Positions 22,946-30,519 of a DNA stretch of 34,807 nt are shown piece by piece; position 1 is the first letter of the stretch; each line of letters starts with the position of its first letter. The notes below the pieces were generated by a model, which was not told the DNA's origin, searched no databases, and worked only from the letters and a program-made list of their open reading frames with translations. Position numbers and translations under genes: made by a program. Source of the DNA: Pseudoluteimonas sp044226035 (GTDB lineage Bacteria > Pseudomonadota > Gammaproteobacteria > Xanthomonadales > Xanthomonadaceae); contig JBGAHT010000025.1 of assembly GCA_044226035.1 (NCBI GenBank), positions 1-34,807 on the forward strand, in the 5' to 3' direction.

Positions 22946-24663
22946 GGTTGCAGCCGCGCCTGCAGCAAGGCGCGCAGTTCGTATTTTTCCGCTTCGTCGA
23001 GTCCGGACAGGCGCTGCTGCAATTCATCGATGCGCTGCTGCAGCACCTGCTTCTCCAGTTGCGCGATCGCGCCGAGGAACTCCGCGCGCAGGGCGGGTTC
23101 CTCGCCGGGGAGTTCCTGCGCGGCGAGTTTCTGCAAGGCCGCGGATTCGTCGCGGCCGGCGAAATGCTCGAGCAGGCCGCCGGTGCCGATCTCCGGGCGT
23201 TCGCGCACCAGCAGCACCAGCTCGTGCAGCAATTCGATGCCGGGCTGGCGCGCGTCGGCGTAACGGTCCGGCGGCGGCAGTTCCAGCGCGATCGCGGGCC
23301 GGTGCAGCAGGTGCTGGATCGCGCTGCGCACCAGGCTCGGTTTCTGCGCCGAGGTCGAGCCGCCGCGCGCACGCTGCATCGGCACGTGCACCTGCGGCGC
23401 GCTGGCGCGCGCGCCGACGCCGGTGAGTTCGGTCAGGCGCTGCTGCATCAGGTCGCCGAAGGCGCCGTCGGGAATCTGCGCGAGCAGCGGCTTGCAGCGT
23501 TCGGCCAGGCGCGCCTTGCCGTCGAGGCTGGACAGGTTCACGTCGGCGGAGAGCTGCGCATAGAAGAATTCGGACAGCGGCACGGCCTCGCGCAGGCGCG
23601 CGTCGAAACCGGCCACGCCTTCCTTGCGCACCAGCGAATCCGGGTCCTCGCCTTCGGGCAGGAACAGGAACAGCGCCTGGCGGCCGTCCTTCATCCGCGG
23701 CAACACCGATTCCAGCGCCTTCCACGCCGCGCCGCGGCCGGCGCGGTCGCCATCGAAGCAGAAATACACGTCCGGCGCGTTGCGGAACAGCAGTTCCGCG
23801 TGCTCGGGCGTGGTCGCGGTGCCGAGCGTGGCCACCGCCTGCGACACGCCGTATTGCGCCAGCGCGACCACGTCCATGTAGCCCTCGACCACGATCAGCC
23901 GGTCCAGCTTCGCGTTCGCCTGCCGGGCCTGCCACAGGCCGTACAGTTCGCGGCCCTTGTGGAACAGCGCGGTTTCCGGCGAGTTGAGGTATTTCGGCGA
24001 ATCCTCCGCATCGATCACCCGCCCGCCGAAGGCGATCACGCGCCCGCGGCGGTCGTGGATCGGGAACATCAGGCGGTCGCGGAACTTGTCGTAGACGTGG
24101 CCGCGGTCGTTTTTGGAGAACAGGCCGGCGCGTTCGAGCAATTGCATGCGCCGCGGATCGGTGCCGAGCGCGTCGCGCAGCGCGGAAAAACCGTCCGGCG
24201 CGTAGCCGATGCCGAAGCGTTCGACGATGGATGCGTCGATGCCGCGCCTGTCCACGTATCCGCGCGCCTTGTCGCTTTGCGCCAGCTGGCGGCGGAAGAA
24301 GTTCGAGGCTGCGTCCAGCGCCGAGAAGATGTCGCGGGTGTCGCCGTTCTCGTTGCGCTGGCGGGTGTCGCGCGGCACTTCCATGCCCGCGCGCTTGGCC
24401 AGTTCGTCGACCGCGTCGAGGAATTCGAGCCGGTCGTAGTTCATCAGGAACGAAATCGCGGTGCCGTGCGCGCCGCAGCCGAAGCAGTGGTAGAACTGCT
24501 TGTTCGGCGAGACGGTGAAGGAGGGCGAGCGTTCGTCGTGGAACGGGCAGCGCGCGGAGTATTCGCGGCCCTGCTTCTTCAGCGGCACGCGCGCACCGAC
24601 GATCTCGACGATGTCCGATCGCGCGAGCAGTTCGTCGATGAAGGCGTCGGGGATGCGGGCCAT
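22942..24663 (-). CDS. dnaG: DNA primase
   Basis: A 573-residue primase that makes RNA primers at the replication fork. Starting at MARIPDAFIDELL, it has the CHC2 zinc finger (C39, H42, C60, C63), the RNA-polymerase core with RDRLMFPI and the TOPRIM motifs VVEGYMDV and FCFDGDRAG. A DnaB-binding helical region follows near the C terminus (LLEHFAGRDESAALQKLAAQ). Upstream in-frame starts extend into the GNAT gene and are rejected. The frame is clean for the whole length, in contrast to the noisy region to its right. It belongs to the rpsU-yqeY-dnaG minus-strand cluster; rpoD, often next, is absent here because the accessory segment and ClC gene follow. Confidence 0.97.
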   Translation of the reverse strand: MARIPDAFIDELLARSDIVEIVGARVPLKKQGREYSARCPFHDERSPSFTVSPNKQFYHCFGCGAHGTAISFLMNYDRLEFLDAVDELAKRAGMEVPRDTRQRNENGDTRDIFSALDAASNFFRRQLAQSDKARGYVDRRGIDASIVERFGIGYAPDGFSALRDALGTDPRRMQLLERAGLFSKNDRGHVYDKFRDRLMFPIHDRRGRVIAFGGRVIDAEDSPKYLNSPETALFHKGRELYGLWQARQANAKLDRLIVVEGYMDVVALAQYGVSQAVATLGTATTPEHAELLFRNAPDVYFCFDGDRAGRGAAWKALESVLPRMKDGRQALFLFLPEGEDPDSLVRKEGVAGFDARLREAVPLSEFFYAQLSADVNLSSLDGKARLAERCKPLLAQIPDGAFGDLMQQRLTELTGVGARASAPQVHVPMQRARGGSTSAQKPSLVRSAIQHLLHRPAIALELPPPDRYADARQPGIELLHELVLLVRERPEIGTGGLLEHFAGRDESAALQKLAAQELPGEEPALRAEFLGAIAQLEKQVLQQRIDELQQRLSGLDEAEKYELRALLQARLQP

Positions 24664-24670
24664 TTCGCTA

Positions 24671-24723
24671 GTGTAGGGCGGAGCTTGGTCCGCTTGCCGG
24701 TGGGCCGGGCAAGCCGGTGCTAC
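24671..24723. repeat. Intergenic hairpin repeat between the GNAT gene and dnaG
   Basis: Contains GTGTAGGGCGGAGCTTGGTCCGC and the inverted pair GCTTGCC/GGCAAGC (24692-24698 with 24708-24714), then GGTGCTACA. This GTAGG...GCTACA pattern resembles dispersed xanthomonad repeats. It overlaps the GNAT stop codon. Confidence 0.5.
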
Positions 24724-25208
24724 AGCGCATCGCGGGACGCCAGCGCGCGCAGGGCCTCGCCTTGCAGCCGCTGCACCGTCCATTCGTCCATGGCGGACGC
24801 GCCGAGCGCGCGGTAGAAACCGATCGCCGGTTCGTTCCAGTCCAGCACGCTCCATTCGAAGCGGCCGCAGCCGCGCTGCACCGCGATCCGCGCCAGCGCC
24901 GCCATCAGGTGCCGGCCGAGGCCGAGGCCGCGGAAGGCGGGGCGCACGAACAGGTCCTCGAGGTACAAGCCGCGCTTGCCGAGGAAGGTGCTGAACGTGT
25001 GGAAGAACAGGGCGAAGCCGGCCGGCTCGCCGTCGGCTTCGGCGACCAGCACCTCCGCCGCCGGGCGTTCGCCGAACAACTGTTCGCGCAGGTCGGCTTC
25101 GGTCGCGACCGCGGCGTCGGCGAGGCGTTCGTATTCGGCCAGTTCGCGGATCAGCTGCGCGACCAGCGCCACGTCCTCGACCGTCGCCGGGCGGATGGCG
25201 GAGAGCAT
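24720..25208 (-). CDS. GNAT family N-acetyltransferase
   Basis: A 162-residue acetyltransferase resembling the spermidine/diamine acetyltransferase branch. IRPATVEDVALVAQLIRELA opens the fold, YLEDLFVRPAFRGLGLGRHLM is the acetyl-CoA-binding motif A with RGLGLG, and FEWSVLDWNEPAIGFYRALGA is the motif-B region. Its substrate could be a polyamine or an amino acid side chain; the sequence does not decide. It lies between yqeY and dnaG, which is not part of the classical macromolecular synthesis operon, and just after a lower-GC spacer. It may therefore have been inserted into the cluster. Confidence 0.88.
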   Translation of the reverse strand: MLSAIRPATVEDVALVAQLIRELAEYERLADAAVATEADLREQLFGERPAAEVLVAEADGEPAGFALFFHTFSTFLGKRGLYLEDLFVRPAFRGLGLGRHLMAALARIAVQRGCGRFEWSVLDWNEPAIGFYRALGASAMDEWTVQRLQGEALRALASRDAL

Positions 25209-25214
25209 GGGAAA

Positions 25215-25307
25215 TCAGCCTTGTCGAAATGGTCCGCCACCATTGAGCATCTTCATGGACGAATAGCCGGGACGTTCCGGTTTGCATGATATCCACTGAA
25301 TAGCCAT
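25215..25307 (-). CDS. Possible 30-residue small ORF ahead of the GNAT gene
   Basis: The ATG at 25307 has a strong ribosome site (AGAGGGGAAGAT) and opens a 30-residue frame beginning MAIQWISCKPERPGYSS and ending FRQG. Its stop is six bases before the GNAT start. The surrounding spacer is lower in GC than the genome, so the frame could be chance, a leader peptide or a relic of an inserted element. I recognise no family. Confidence 0.3.
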   Translation of the reverse strand: MAIQWISCKPERPGYSSMKMLNGGGPFRQG

Positions 25308-25501
25308 ATCTTCCCCTCTCAAGAATGCAGGGGCCGGAATGGGCAGGATCGGCTTTCATCGACGATCGTAAGCCAAACACCATCCATTCCATGCGCCGGA
25401 GTTCTGGCCTTCCCCTTGAACGGGAAGGGATCAATTCAGCCCCGTGCGCTGATCGCTTCGGGATCGCCCGCCAGTTTCACCCAGGAGTCGCCGCGAGCTT
25501 C

Positions 25502-25917
25502 ACACGTCGCCCATGTCCGCCTTGCCGGCGAGCGCGGGCTTGAGCACGCCCATCAGCTTGCCCATGTCGGCCGGGCCGCTGGCGCCGGTGGCGGCGATGG
25601 CCTTGTCGATCTCGGCCAGGATCTCGCCTTCGCCCAGCTTCGCCGGCAGGTAGTGCTCGATGATCGCCATCTCGTCGCGCTCGATGCCGGCGAGGTCGTC
25701 GCGGCCGGCGGCGTCGAACTGGCTGATCGAATCGCGGCGCTGCTTGACCCATCTTCTCCAGCACCGCCAGCACCGCGGCGTCGTCCAGCTCGATGCGCTC
25801 GTCGACCTCGCGCTGCTTGATCGCGGCGTTGATCAGGCGGATGACGCCGAGGCGAACCTTGTCGCCGGCCTTCATCGCGGTCTTCATGTCGTCGACGAGC
25901 TGGGTCTTGAGGGTCAT
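25502..25917 (-). CDS. yqeY: GatB/YqeY domain protein, frameshifted
   Basis: The start MTLKTQLVDDMKTAMKAGDK and INAAIKQREVDERIELDD are diagnostic of YqeY, a small protein related to the tRNA-binding end of GatB. An extra base at 25748-25750 (CCC instead of CC on the plus strand) breaks the frame after LEKM. Removing it gives VKQRRDSISQFDAAGRDDL, EHYLPAKL and MGKLMGVLKPAL, all expected. That frame meets TGA at 25502, about ten residues short of the family's usual ~148. One missing base near 25505 would restore an SKL-type ending. The location between rpsU and dnaG is the usual one. I read this as an intact gene with consensus errors. Confidence 0.85.
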
Positions 25918-25946
25918 GGGATCTGGGATTGGGGATTGGGGAGGTT
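25918..25946. repeat. GGGATTGGGGATT short repeat upstream of yqeY
   Basis: The string ATCTGGGATTGGGGATTGGGGAGG directly abuts the yqeY start codon and is of the same short-unit family as 3128-3215 and 27379-27409. It replaces a normal ribosome-binding region. Confidence 0.5.
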
Positions 25947-26041
25947 GAGATTCGGTAGACCGTGATCAGACCGAAAAGGTCGTCGGGCGACGCTGCGCGT
26001 GCGGTTTTCGGAATGCTCTTCGAATCGGTTTGAGCCGCGAG

Positions 26042-26256
26042 AACCAGTACAGGCGCTGGCGCTTGGTGACGTCGCGCGAGCTGCGGCGGGCCTGGCGCTT
26101 CACCGCGGCCGCGGCCTTGCGCTTGCGCTCCTGGGTCGGCTTCTCGTAGAACTCGCGCTGCGGGTCTCGGCCAACACGCCGGCCCTTCTCGCAGGTGCGC
26201 TGGCGGCGTAGGGCAAACTCGAACGGCTCGTTTTCGCGGACTTTGACGCTGGGCAT
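26042..26256 (-). CDS. rpsU: Ribosomal protein bS21, with several small indels
   Basis: The start MPSVKVRENEPFEFALRR and later FYEKPTQERKRKAAAAVKRQ, RRSSRDVTKRQRLY are near-invariant S21 sequence, a 71-residue 30S subunit protein aiding initiation. Between them the frame is disturbed: about three bases are missing where FK is expected (26197-26203), one base is extra at 26183-26185 and one is missing near 26160. The frame is restored after the last of these. The usual stop after RLY is also lost (TAC TGG), so the raw frame runs on to 25966; one missing base at 26044 would give TAC TGA. An essential ribosomal protein is unlikely to be truly broken. Coordinates assume the corrected stop. Confidence 0.88.
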
Positions 26257-26306
26257 CGTGGAATCTCGGGTGGGAATGCCGCCGGGAGGTCCGGGCGGAG
26301 CCGCGC

Positions 26307-26336
26307 ATGATAGCAGCGGGCCGGAAACCGGCGCAA
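26307..26336 (-). promoter_or_regulatory. Predicted sigma-70 promoter of rpsU
   Basis: On the minus strand TTGCGC (26336-26331) is followed after 18 bases by TATCAT (26312-26307), five of six -10 positions. It lies 51 bp ahead of the rpsU start, in the 89-bp space divergent from tsaD. Confidence 0.45.
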
Positions 26337-26345
26337 GATAAGTCC

Positions 26346-27410
26346 ATGATCATCCTCGGAATCGAAACCAGCTGCGACGAAACCGGCGTGGCCGTGTACG
26401 ACACCGCCAGCCCGGGCGCCGAGGGCCTGCGCGCCCAGGCCCTGTACAGCCAGGTCGCCCTGCACGCCGAATACGGCGGGGTGGTGCCGGAACTGGCCAG
26501 CCGCGACCACGTGCGCAAGCTGCTGCCGCTGGTCCGGCAGACCTGGCCGAGGCGAGGACGGCAACCTTCCCGGACCTCGACGGGGTGGCCTATACCGCCG
26601 GGCCGGGGCTGGTCGGTGCCCTGCTGGTCGGGGCCGGGGCGGCGCGGGCGCTGGCCTGGGCCCTGGACGTGCCGGCCATCGGCGTCCACCACATGGAAGG
26701 CCACCTGGCCGCTGCAGGCGGGCCCTCGAACCGCCGTTCGTGGCCACCACTGCTGGTCTCGGGCGGTCACAGCCAGCTGGTGATGGTCGAGGGCATCGGC
26801 CGCTACCGGCTGCTCGGCGAAACCCTGGACGACGCCGCCGGCGAGGCCTTCGACAAGACCGCCAAGCTGATGGGCCTGCCGTATCCGGGCGGGCCGCGGC
26901 CACAGCCGCGCTGGCCGGCCACGGTACGCGCCGGGGCGCTTCCAGGTCACGGCCGATGACCGACCGCCCCGGGCTGGATTTCAGCTTCAGCTGGGTTGAA
27001 GACGCAGGTGCTGCTGGCCTGGCGCGATTCCGACCAGTCCGACCGGACCAAGGCCGACATCGCCCGCGGTTTCAAGCGCCGGTGGTCGACACGCTGGCGA
27101 TCAAGTGCGAACGCGCGCTGGACGCGGCCGGCTGCGACACCCTGGTCGTCGCCGGCGGGGTCGGCGCGAACAAGCGCCTGCGCGCGAAATTGCAGGCCAT
27201 GGCCGAACGCCGCGGCGGCCGGGTCGCGTTCCCGCGTCCGGCGCTGTGCACCGACAACGGCGCGATGATCGCCTTCGCCGGCGCGCTGCGGCTGGCCGCC
27301 GGCCAGCGCCGAACGACGCCGCGGTGCGGGTCGCGCCGCGCTGGGACATGGCGAGCCTGCCGGAGGTGCCGGCAGGCCGGGATCCGGGATTGGAGGTTCG
27401 GGATTCGTAG
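26346..27410 (+). CDS. tsaD: tRNA threonylcarbamoyltransferase TsaD, multiply frameshifted
   Basis: TsaD transfers the threonylcarbamoyl group to A37 of ANN-decoding tRNAs. The start at 26346 (MIILGIETSCDETGVAVYD) and all landmark motifs are present: HAEYGGVVPELASRDHVRK, the metal-binding HHMEGH, LLVSGGHSQLV, GETLDDAAGEAFDKTAK, MTDRPGLDFSFS, TLVVAGGVGANKRLR, FPRPALCTDNGAMIA and PRWDMASLP. They fall in three frames. Breaks lie near 26538 (a C missing in GACCTGG), 26915-26950, 26992 (extra T in AGCTGGG), 27085 and 27312, with a compensating pair around 26725-26752. The total span equals a normal ~350-residue TsaD. The last residues (RDPGLEVRDS) are encoded by a short dispersed repeat. It is an essential gene, so consensus errors are the favoured explanation. 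Confidence 0.9.
27379..27409. repeat. GGGATCCGGGATTGG short repeat at the tsaD 3' end
   Basis: GGGATCCGGGATTGGAGGTTCGGGATTCG overlaps the last codons of tsaD. A complementary-sense copy (GCGAATCCCCCATCCCCCG, then CTCATCCC, 27431-27461) lies just before folB, so the junction can form an imperfect hairpin. Confidence 0.55.
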
Positions 27411-27462
27411 GCGCGCGGCGTAAGCTTCCCGCGAATCCCCCATCCCCCGACCCGCTCATCCC

Positions 27463-27795
27463 ATGGACAAGGTCTTCATCGAAGCGCTCGAGATCGAGGC
27501 GCAGATCGGCATCTACGATTGGGAACGGCGCATCCGCCAGCCCTTGCTGTTCGACCTGGAAATGGCGTTCGACAACCGCAAGCCGGCGGCCAGCGACGCC
27601 ATCGCCGACACGCTCGACTACAAGGCGGTGAGCAAGCGCCTGGTCGCGTTCGTGTCCGCGTCCTCGTTCGGGCTGGTCGAAACCCTGGCCGAGCGTTGCG
27701 CGGACATCGTCCTGCGCGAGTTCGGCGTCGAATCGGTGAAGCTCAAGCTGTCCCGGCGCCCGGCGCGGTGCGCGGCGCGCGCGCGGTGGGCGTGA
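27463..27795 (+). CDS. folB: Dihydroneopterin aldolase FolB, 3' frameshift
   Basis: FolB cleaves dihydroneopterin to 6-hydroxymethyl-dihydropterin in folate synthesis. The start MDKVFIEALEIEAQIGIYDWE and LVETLAERCADIVL are typical. After KLKLS the raw frame turns into an Arg/Ala string and stops at 27795. The expected ending PGAVRGARAVGVMIERDR is in another frame, reached by removing two extra bases in CGGCGCCCGG around 27757. That corrected frame has no stop at the usual FolB end and is followed by a Lys/Ala/Pro-rich stretch leading into FolK, so the two may be fused. The ATG lies inside a repeat and has no clear ribosome site. Confidence 0.88.
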   Translation: MDKVFIEALEIEAQIGIYDWERRIRQPLLFDLEMAFDNRKPAASDAIADTLDYKAVSKRLVAFVSASSFGLVETLAERCADIVLREFGVESVKLKLSRRPARCAARARWA

Positions 27796-27894
27796 TGATC
27801 GAACGCGACCGCGCCTCGCTGCCGCCGGAGCCCGGCGAAGGCGGCCAGGCCCAAGCAAGCGCCGAAACCCGCCGCGAAGCCGGCGCCGACCGCG

Positions 27895-28548
27895 GTGCAA
27901 CTGGCCGCCGCGCGCGCGTTCGCGCGCAGGCTGGAGGAATCGCTGGTGCGGCCGCCGCCGTCGCCATCGCCGTCGTCGCCCGCATTGCCGCCCGCCAGGC
28001 CGGCGCCGCGCGTCGAGCCGGCGCAGCACGGCGAATCCGCGCGCAAGCCGCGCGGCCCGACCGTCACCACCTACATCAGCCTGGGCAGCAACATCGAGCC
28101 CGAACGCAACCTGCGCAGCGCGGTCGAGGCCCTGCGCGAGCGCTTCGGCGCGGTGCGGCTGTCGCCGGTCTACCGCACCGCCGCGGTCGGGTTCGACGGC
28201 CCGGATTTCCTCAACGCCATCGCCGCGATCGAAAGCGACGTGCATCCGTTCGCGCTCAACGACTGGCTGCACGCGCTGGAGATCGCCCACGGCCGCGACC
28301 GCCGCGACAAGTCCTACAGCAACCGCACGCTCGACCTGGACATCATCTATTTCGGCAAGCTGGTGCTGGAGGGGCCGGGCGATTTCATGCTGCCGCGGCC
28401 GGAATTGCGCCACGCCTTCGTGCTGAAGCCGCTGGCCGACATCGCGCCGCATTTCGTCGATCCGGTGCGCGGCGCTTCGCTCGAAAGCCTGTGGCAATCC
28501 CATCCCGACCGCGACAATCCGCCGCGGGAAGTCGCGTTGCAGCTGTAA
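27895..28548 (+). CDS. folK: HPPK FolK (2-amino-4-hydroxy-6-hydroxymethyldihydropteridine diphosphokinase)
   Basis: FolK pyrophosphorylates 6-hydroxymethyl-dihydropterin, the step after FolB. The catalytic domain starts at about base 28066 with TTYISLGSNIEPERNL and contains SPVYRTAAVGFDGPDFLN, the ATP/Mg segment HGRDRRDKSYSNRTLDLDIIYF and PRPELRHAFVLKPLADIAP. No start codon lies near the domain, and there is no ATG in any frame from 27800 to 28065. The GTG at 27895 is the best formal start and gives a 57-residue Pro/Ser/Ala-rich leader. The same frame is open back to at least 27838 with strong coding-type third positions (AARPKQAPKPAAKPAP). This favours a FolB-linker-FolK fusion or a very long N-terminal extension. 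Confidence 0.88.
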   Translation: MQLAAARAFARRLEESLVRPPPSPSPSSPALPPARPAPRVEPAQHGESARKPRGPTVTTYISLGSNIEPERNLRSAVEALRERFGAVRLSPVYRTAAVGFDGPDFLNAIAAIESDVHPFALNDWLHALEIAHGRDRRDKSYSNRTLDLDIIYFGKLVLEGPGDFMLPRPELRHAFVLKPLADIAPHFVDPVRGASLESLWQSHPDRDNPPREVALQL

Positions 28549-28561
28549 CCCGCGCCCGCGC

Positions 28562-29302
28562 TCAGGCGTCCAGCATCCGCCCGCCGTCGACGCGCAGCAC
28601 CTGTCCGGTGCAGTAGCGCGCGTCCTGCAACAGCCAGCGCACCGCCTCGGCGATTTCCCCGGGCGTGCCGATGCGGCCGAGCGGCGTGCGCGCGAGCAGC
28701 GCGGATTGCGCCTCCGGATCCTTGCCGTTCTCGGGCCACAGGATCGCGCCGGGCGACACCGCGTTCACCCGCACCTGCGGCGCCAGTTCCAGCGCCAGCG
28801 CGCGGGTCATGTGCAGCAGCGCGGCCTTGCCCATCGCGTACACCGCGTGCCCGCGCAACGGGCGCTCGGCGTAGATGTCGGCGATGTTGACGATCGCCCC
28901 GTTCGCGCTGGCGAGGTGCGGCGCCGCGGCCTGGGCGAGGAAGAACGGCGCGCGCGCGTTGATCGCGAACAGCTCGTCCCACTGCGCCGGCGTGGTCGTG
29001 CCGAACGGCGTCGGGTAGAACGCCGAGGCGTTGTTGACCAGCGCGTCGAGCCGGCCGAAGCGGCCGACCGCCTTCGCCACCAGTTCCGGCAGGCGGTCGA
29101 ACTGCGCGAGGTCGGCCTGCAGCAGCACGACGCTGCCGGCGCGCGCCGATTCCAGCTCCGCGGCCAGCGCCTGCGCCTCGCCCGCGGAATCGCGGTAGTG
29201 CAGGGCGAGGTCGAAGCCGGCCGCGTGCAGCCGCCGCGCGATCGCCGCGCCGATGCGGCGCGCGCTGCCGGTGACGAGGGCGGCCGGGCGGGATTCGCTC
29301 AT
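28562..29302 (-). CDS. Pteridine reductase-like short-chain dehydrogenase
   Basis: A 246-residue NADPH-dependent SDR. The nucleotide motif TGSARRIGAAIARRL (TGxxxRxG, as in PTR1/FolM pteridine reductases, rather than the classical TGxxxGIG), NNASAFYPTP, the active-site strand NIADIYAERPL with Asp in place of the usual Ser, and YAMGKAALLH (Tyr, Lys) all point to that branch. Convergent placement next to folB-folK supports a role in reducing dihydrofolate or pterins. An in-frame GTG at 29308 is an alternative start; the ATG at 29302 is preferred. Biochemical substrate is inferred. Confidence 0.88.
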   Translation of the reverse strand: MSESRPAALVTGSARRIGAAIARRLHAAGFDLALHYRDSAGEAQALAAELESARAGSVVLLQADLAQFDRLPELVAKAVGRFGRLDALVNNASAFYPTPFGTTTPAQWDELFAINARAPFFLAQAAAPHLASANGAIVNIADIYAERPLRGHAVYAMGKAALLHMTRALALELAPQVRVNAVSPGAILWPENGKDPEAQSALLARTPLGRIGTPGEIAEAVRWLLQDARYCTGQVLRVDGGRMLDA

Positions 29303-29334
29303 GGCCACAGCATAACCCCGGGTATCCTTCGCGC

Positions 29335-30519
29335 ATGTCCCGGATGCCGATGCCCGACGCCGACGCCCTCGCGCACAGCGAGCGCCTGCGCCAACTCATG
29401 CAGGAACAGATCATCGCCGCGGGCGGCGCGATCCCGTTCTCGCGCTTCATGGAACTCGCCTTGTACGCGCCCGGCCTGGGCTACTACAGCGCCGGCGCGC
29501 ACAAGTTCGGCATCGGCGGGGATTTCGTCACCGCGCCCGAGCTCGGCCCGCTGTTCGCGGCCACGATCGCCGACGCGGTCGCGCCGGTGTTGCAGCAACT
29601 CGGCCCCGACGCGCTGCTGGTCGAACTCGGCGGCGGCAGCGGCGCGTTCGCCGAGGTCGCGCTCAAGCGCCTGCTCGCGCTCGACGCCCTGCCTTCGCGC
29701 TACGCGCTGCTGGAGCCGAGCGCGGACCTGCGCGAACGCCAGCGCGAACGGCTGCAGAAGCGGCTTCCGCCCCTGCTGTTCGAACTGGTGGAATGGCTCG
29801 ACGGCCCGATCGCGCAGCCGTGGGACGGCGTGCTGTTCGCGAACGAGGTGATCGACGCGTTGCCGACGCCGCGCTTCACCCTGCGCGACGGCGAGGTGTT
29901 CGAGGAACACGTCGCGCTCGACGGCGAAGGCCGCTTCGTGCGCCGCGACCGTCCGGCCGATGTGTTGCTGTCGGCGGCGGTGCGGCACGCGGAGCACGGG
30001 CTCGAGGCGCCGTTCGCCGACGGCTACCGTTCGGAATTGCTCGCGCAGTTGCCGTACTGGCTGCAGGCGGTGGCGGGCGGGCTGCGCAGCGGCGCGATGC
30101 TGTTCGTCGATTACGGTTACGCGCGCGCCGAGTACTACCAGCCGCAGCGGCGCGAGGGCACGTTGCGCGCGTTCCGCAGCCACCACGTCGGCGACGATCC
30201 GTACGCGCATCCCGGCCTGCAGGATTTGACCGCGTCGGTGGATTTCACCGCGCTGGCCGAAGCCGGCACCGGCGCCGGTTTCGATTTCGCCGGCTATTGC
30301 TCGCAGGCGAGTTTCCTGGTCGGCAACGGGTTGATGCAGCGCCTGGCCGAAGCCGAGGAACGGGCGAAGGACGAAACCGCGAGATTGCGATTGCGCCAGG
30401 AAGCCAAGCAGCTGACCCTGCCCGAGGCCATGGGCGAACGCTTCCAGGCGATGGGCTTCTCGCGCGACGTGGAATTCGGCTTTGCGTTCATGGCCGGAGA
30501 TCTGAGCCACCGCTTGTGA
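29335..30519 (+). CDS. SAM-dependent methyltransferase of the MidA/NDUFAF7 family
   Basis: A 394-residue class I methyltransferase (old DUF185). Seen are FSRFMELALYAPGLGYYSAG, the start-of-domain FVTAPELGPLF, the SAM-binding glycine motif LLVELGGGSGAFAEVAL, the downstream FANEVIDALP and the conserved MLFVDYGYARAEYYQ. Mitochondrial relatives methylate an arginine of a complex I subunit, which gives a working hypothesis, but bacterial members are mostly untested. Its TGA overlaps the GTG of the VanZ-like gene, so the two are translationally linked. Confidence 0.9.
   Translation: MSRMPMPDADALAHSERLRQLMQEQIIAAGGAIPFSRFMELALYAPGLGYYSAGAHKFGIGGDFVTAPELGPLFAATIADAVAPVLQQLGPDALLVELGGGSGAFAEVALKRLLALDALPSRYALLEPSADLRERQRERLQKRLPPLLFELVEWLDGPIAQPWDGVLFANEVIDALPTPRFTLRDGEVFEEHVALDGEGRFVRRDRPADVLLSAAVRHAEHGLEAPFADGYRSELLAQLPYWLQAVAGGLRSGAMLFVDYGYARAEYYQPQRREGTLRAFRSHHVGDDPYAHPGLQDLTASVDFTALAEAGTGAGFDFAGYCSQASFLVGNGLMQRLAEAEERAKDETARLRLRQEAKQLTLPEAMGERFQAMGFSRDVEFGFAFMAGDLSHRL

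Noticed and set aside
26042..26256. rpsU as a true pseudogene or a longer S21 variant of 95 residues
   Set aside because: Each deviation is a one-to-three-base change, and the extra C-terminal 25 residues arise only because one base of the stop is missing; error is the simpler explanation.
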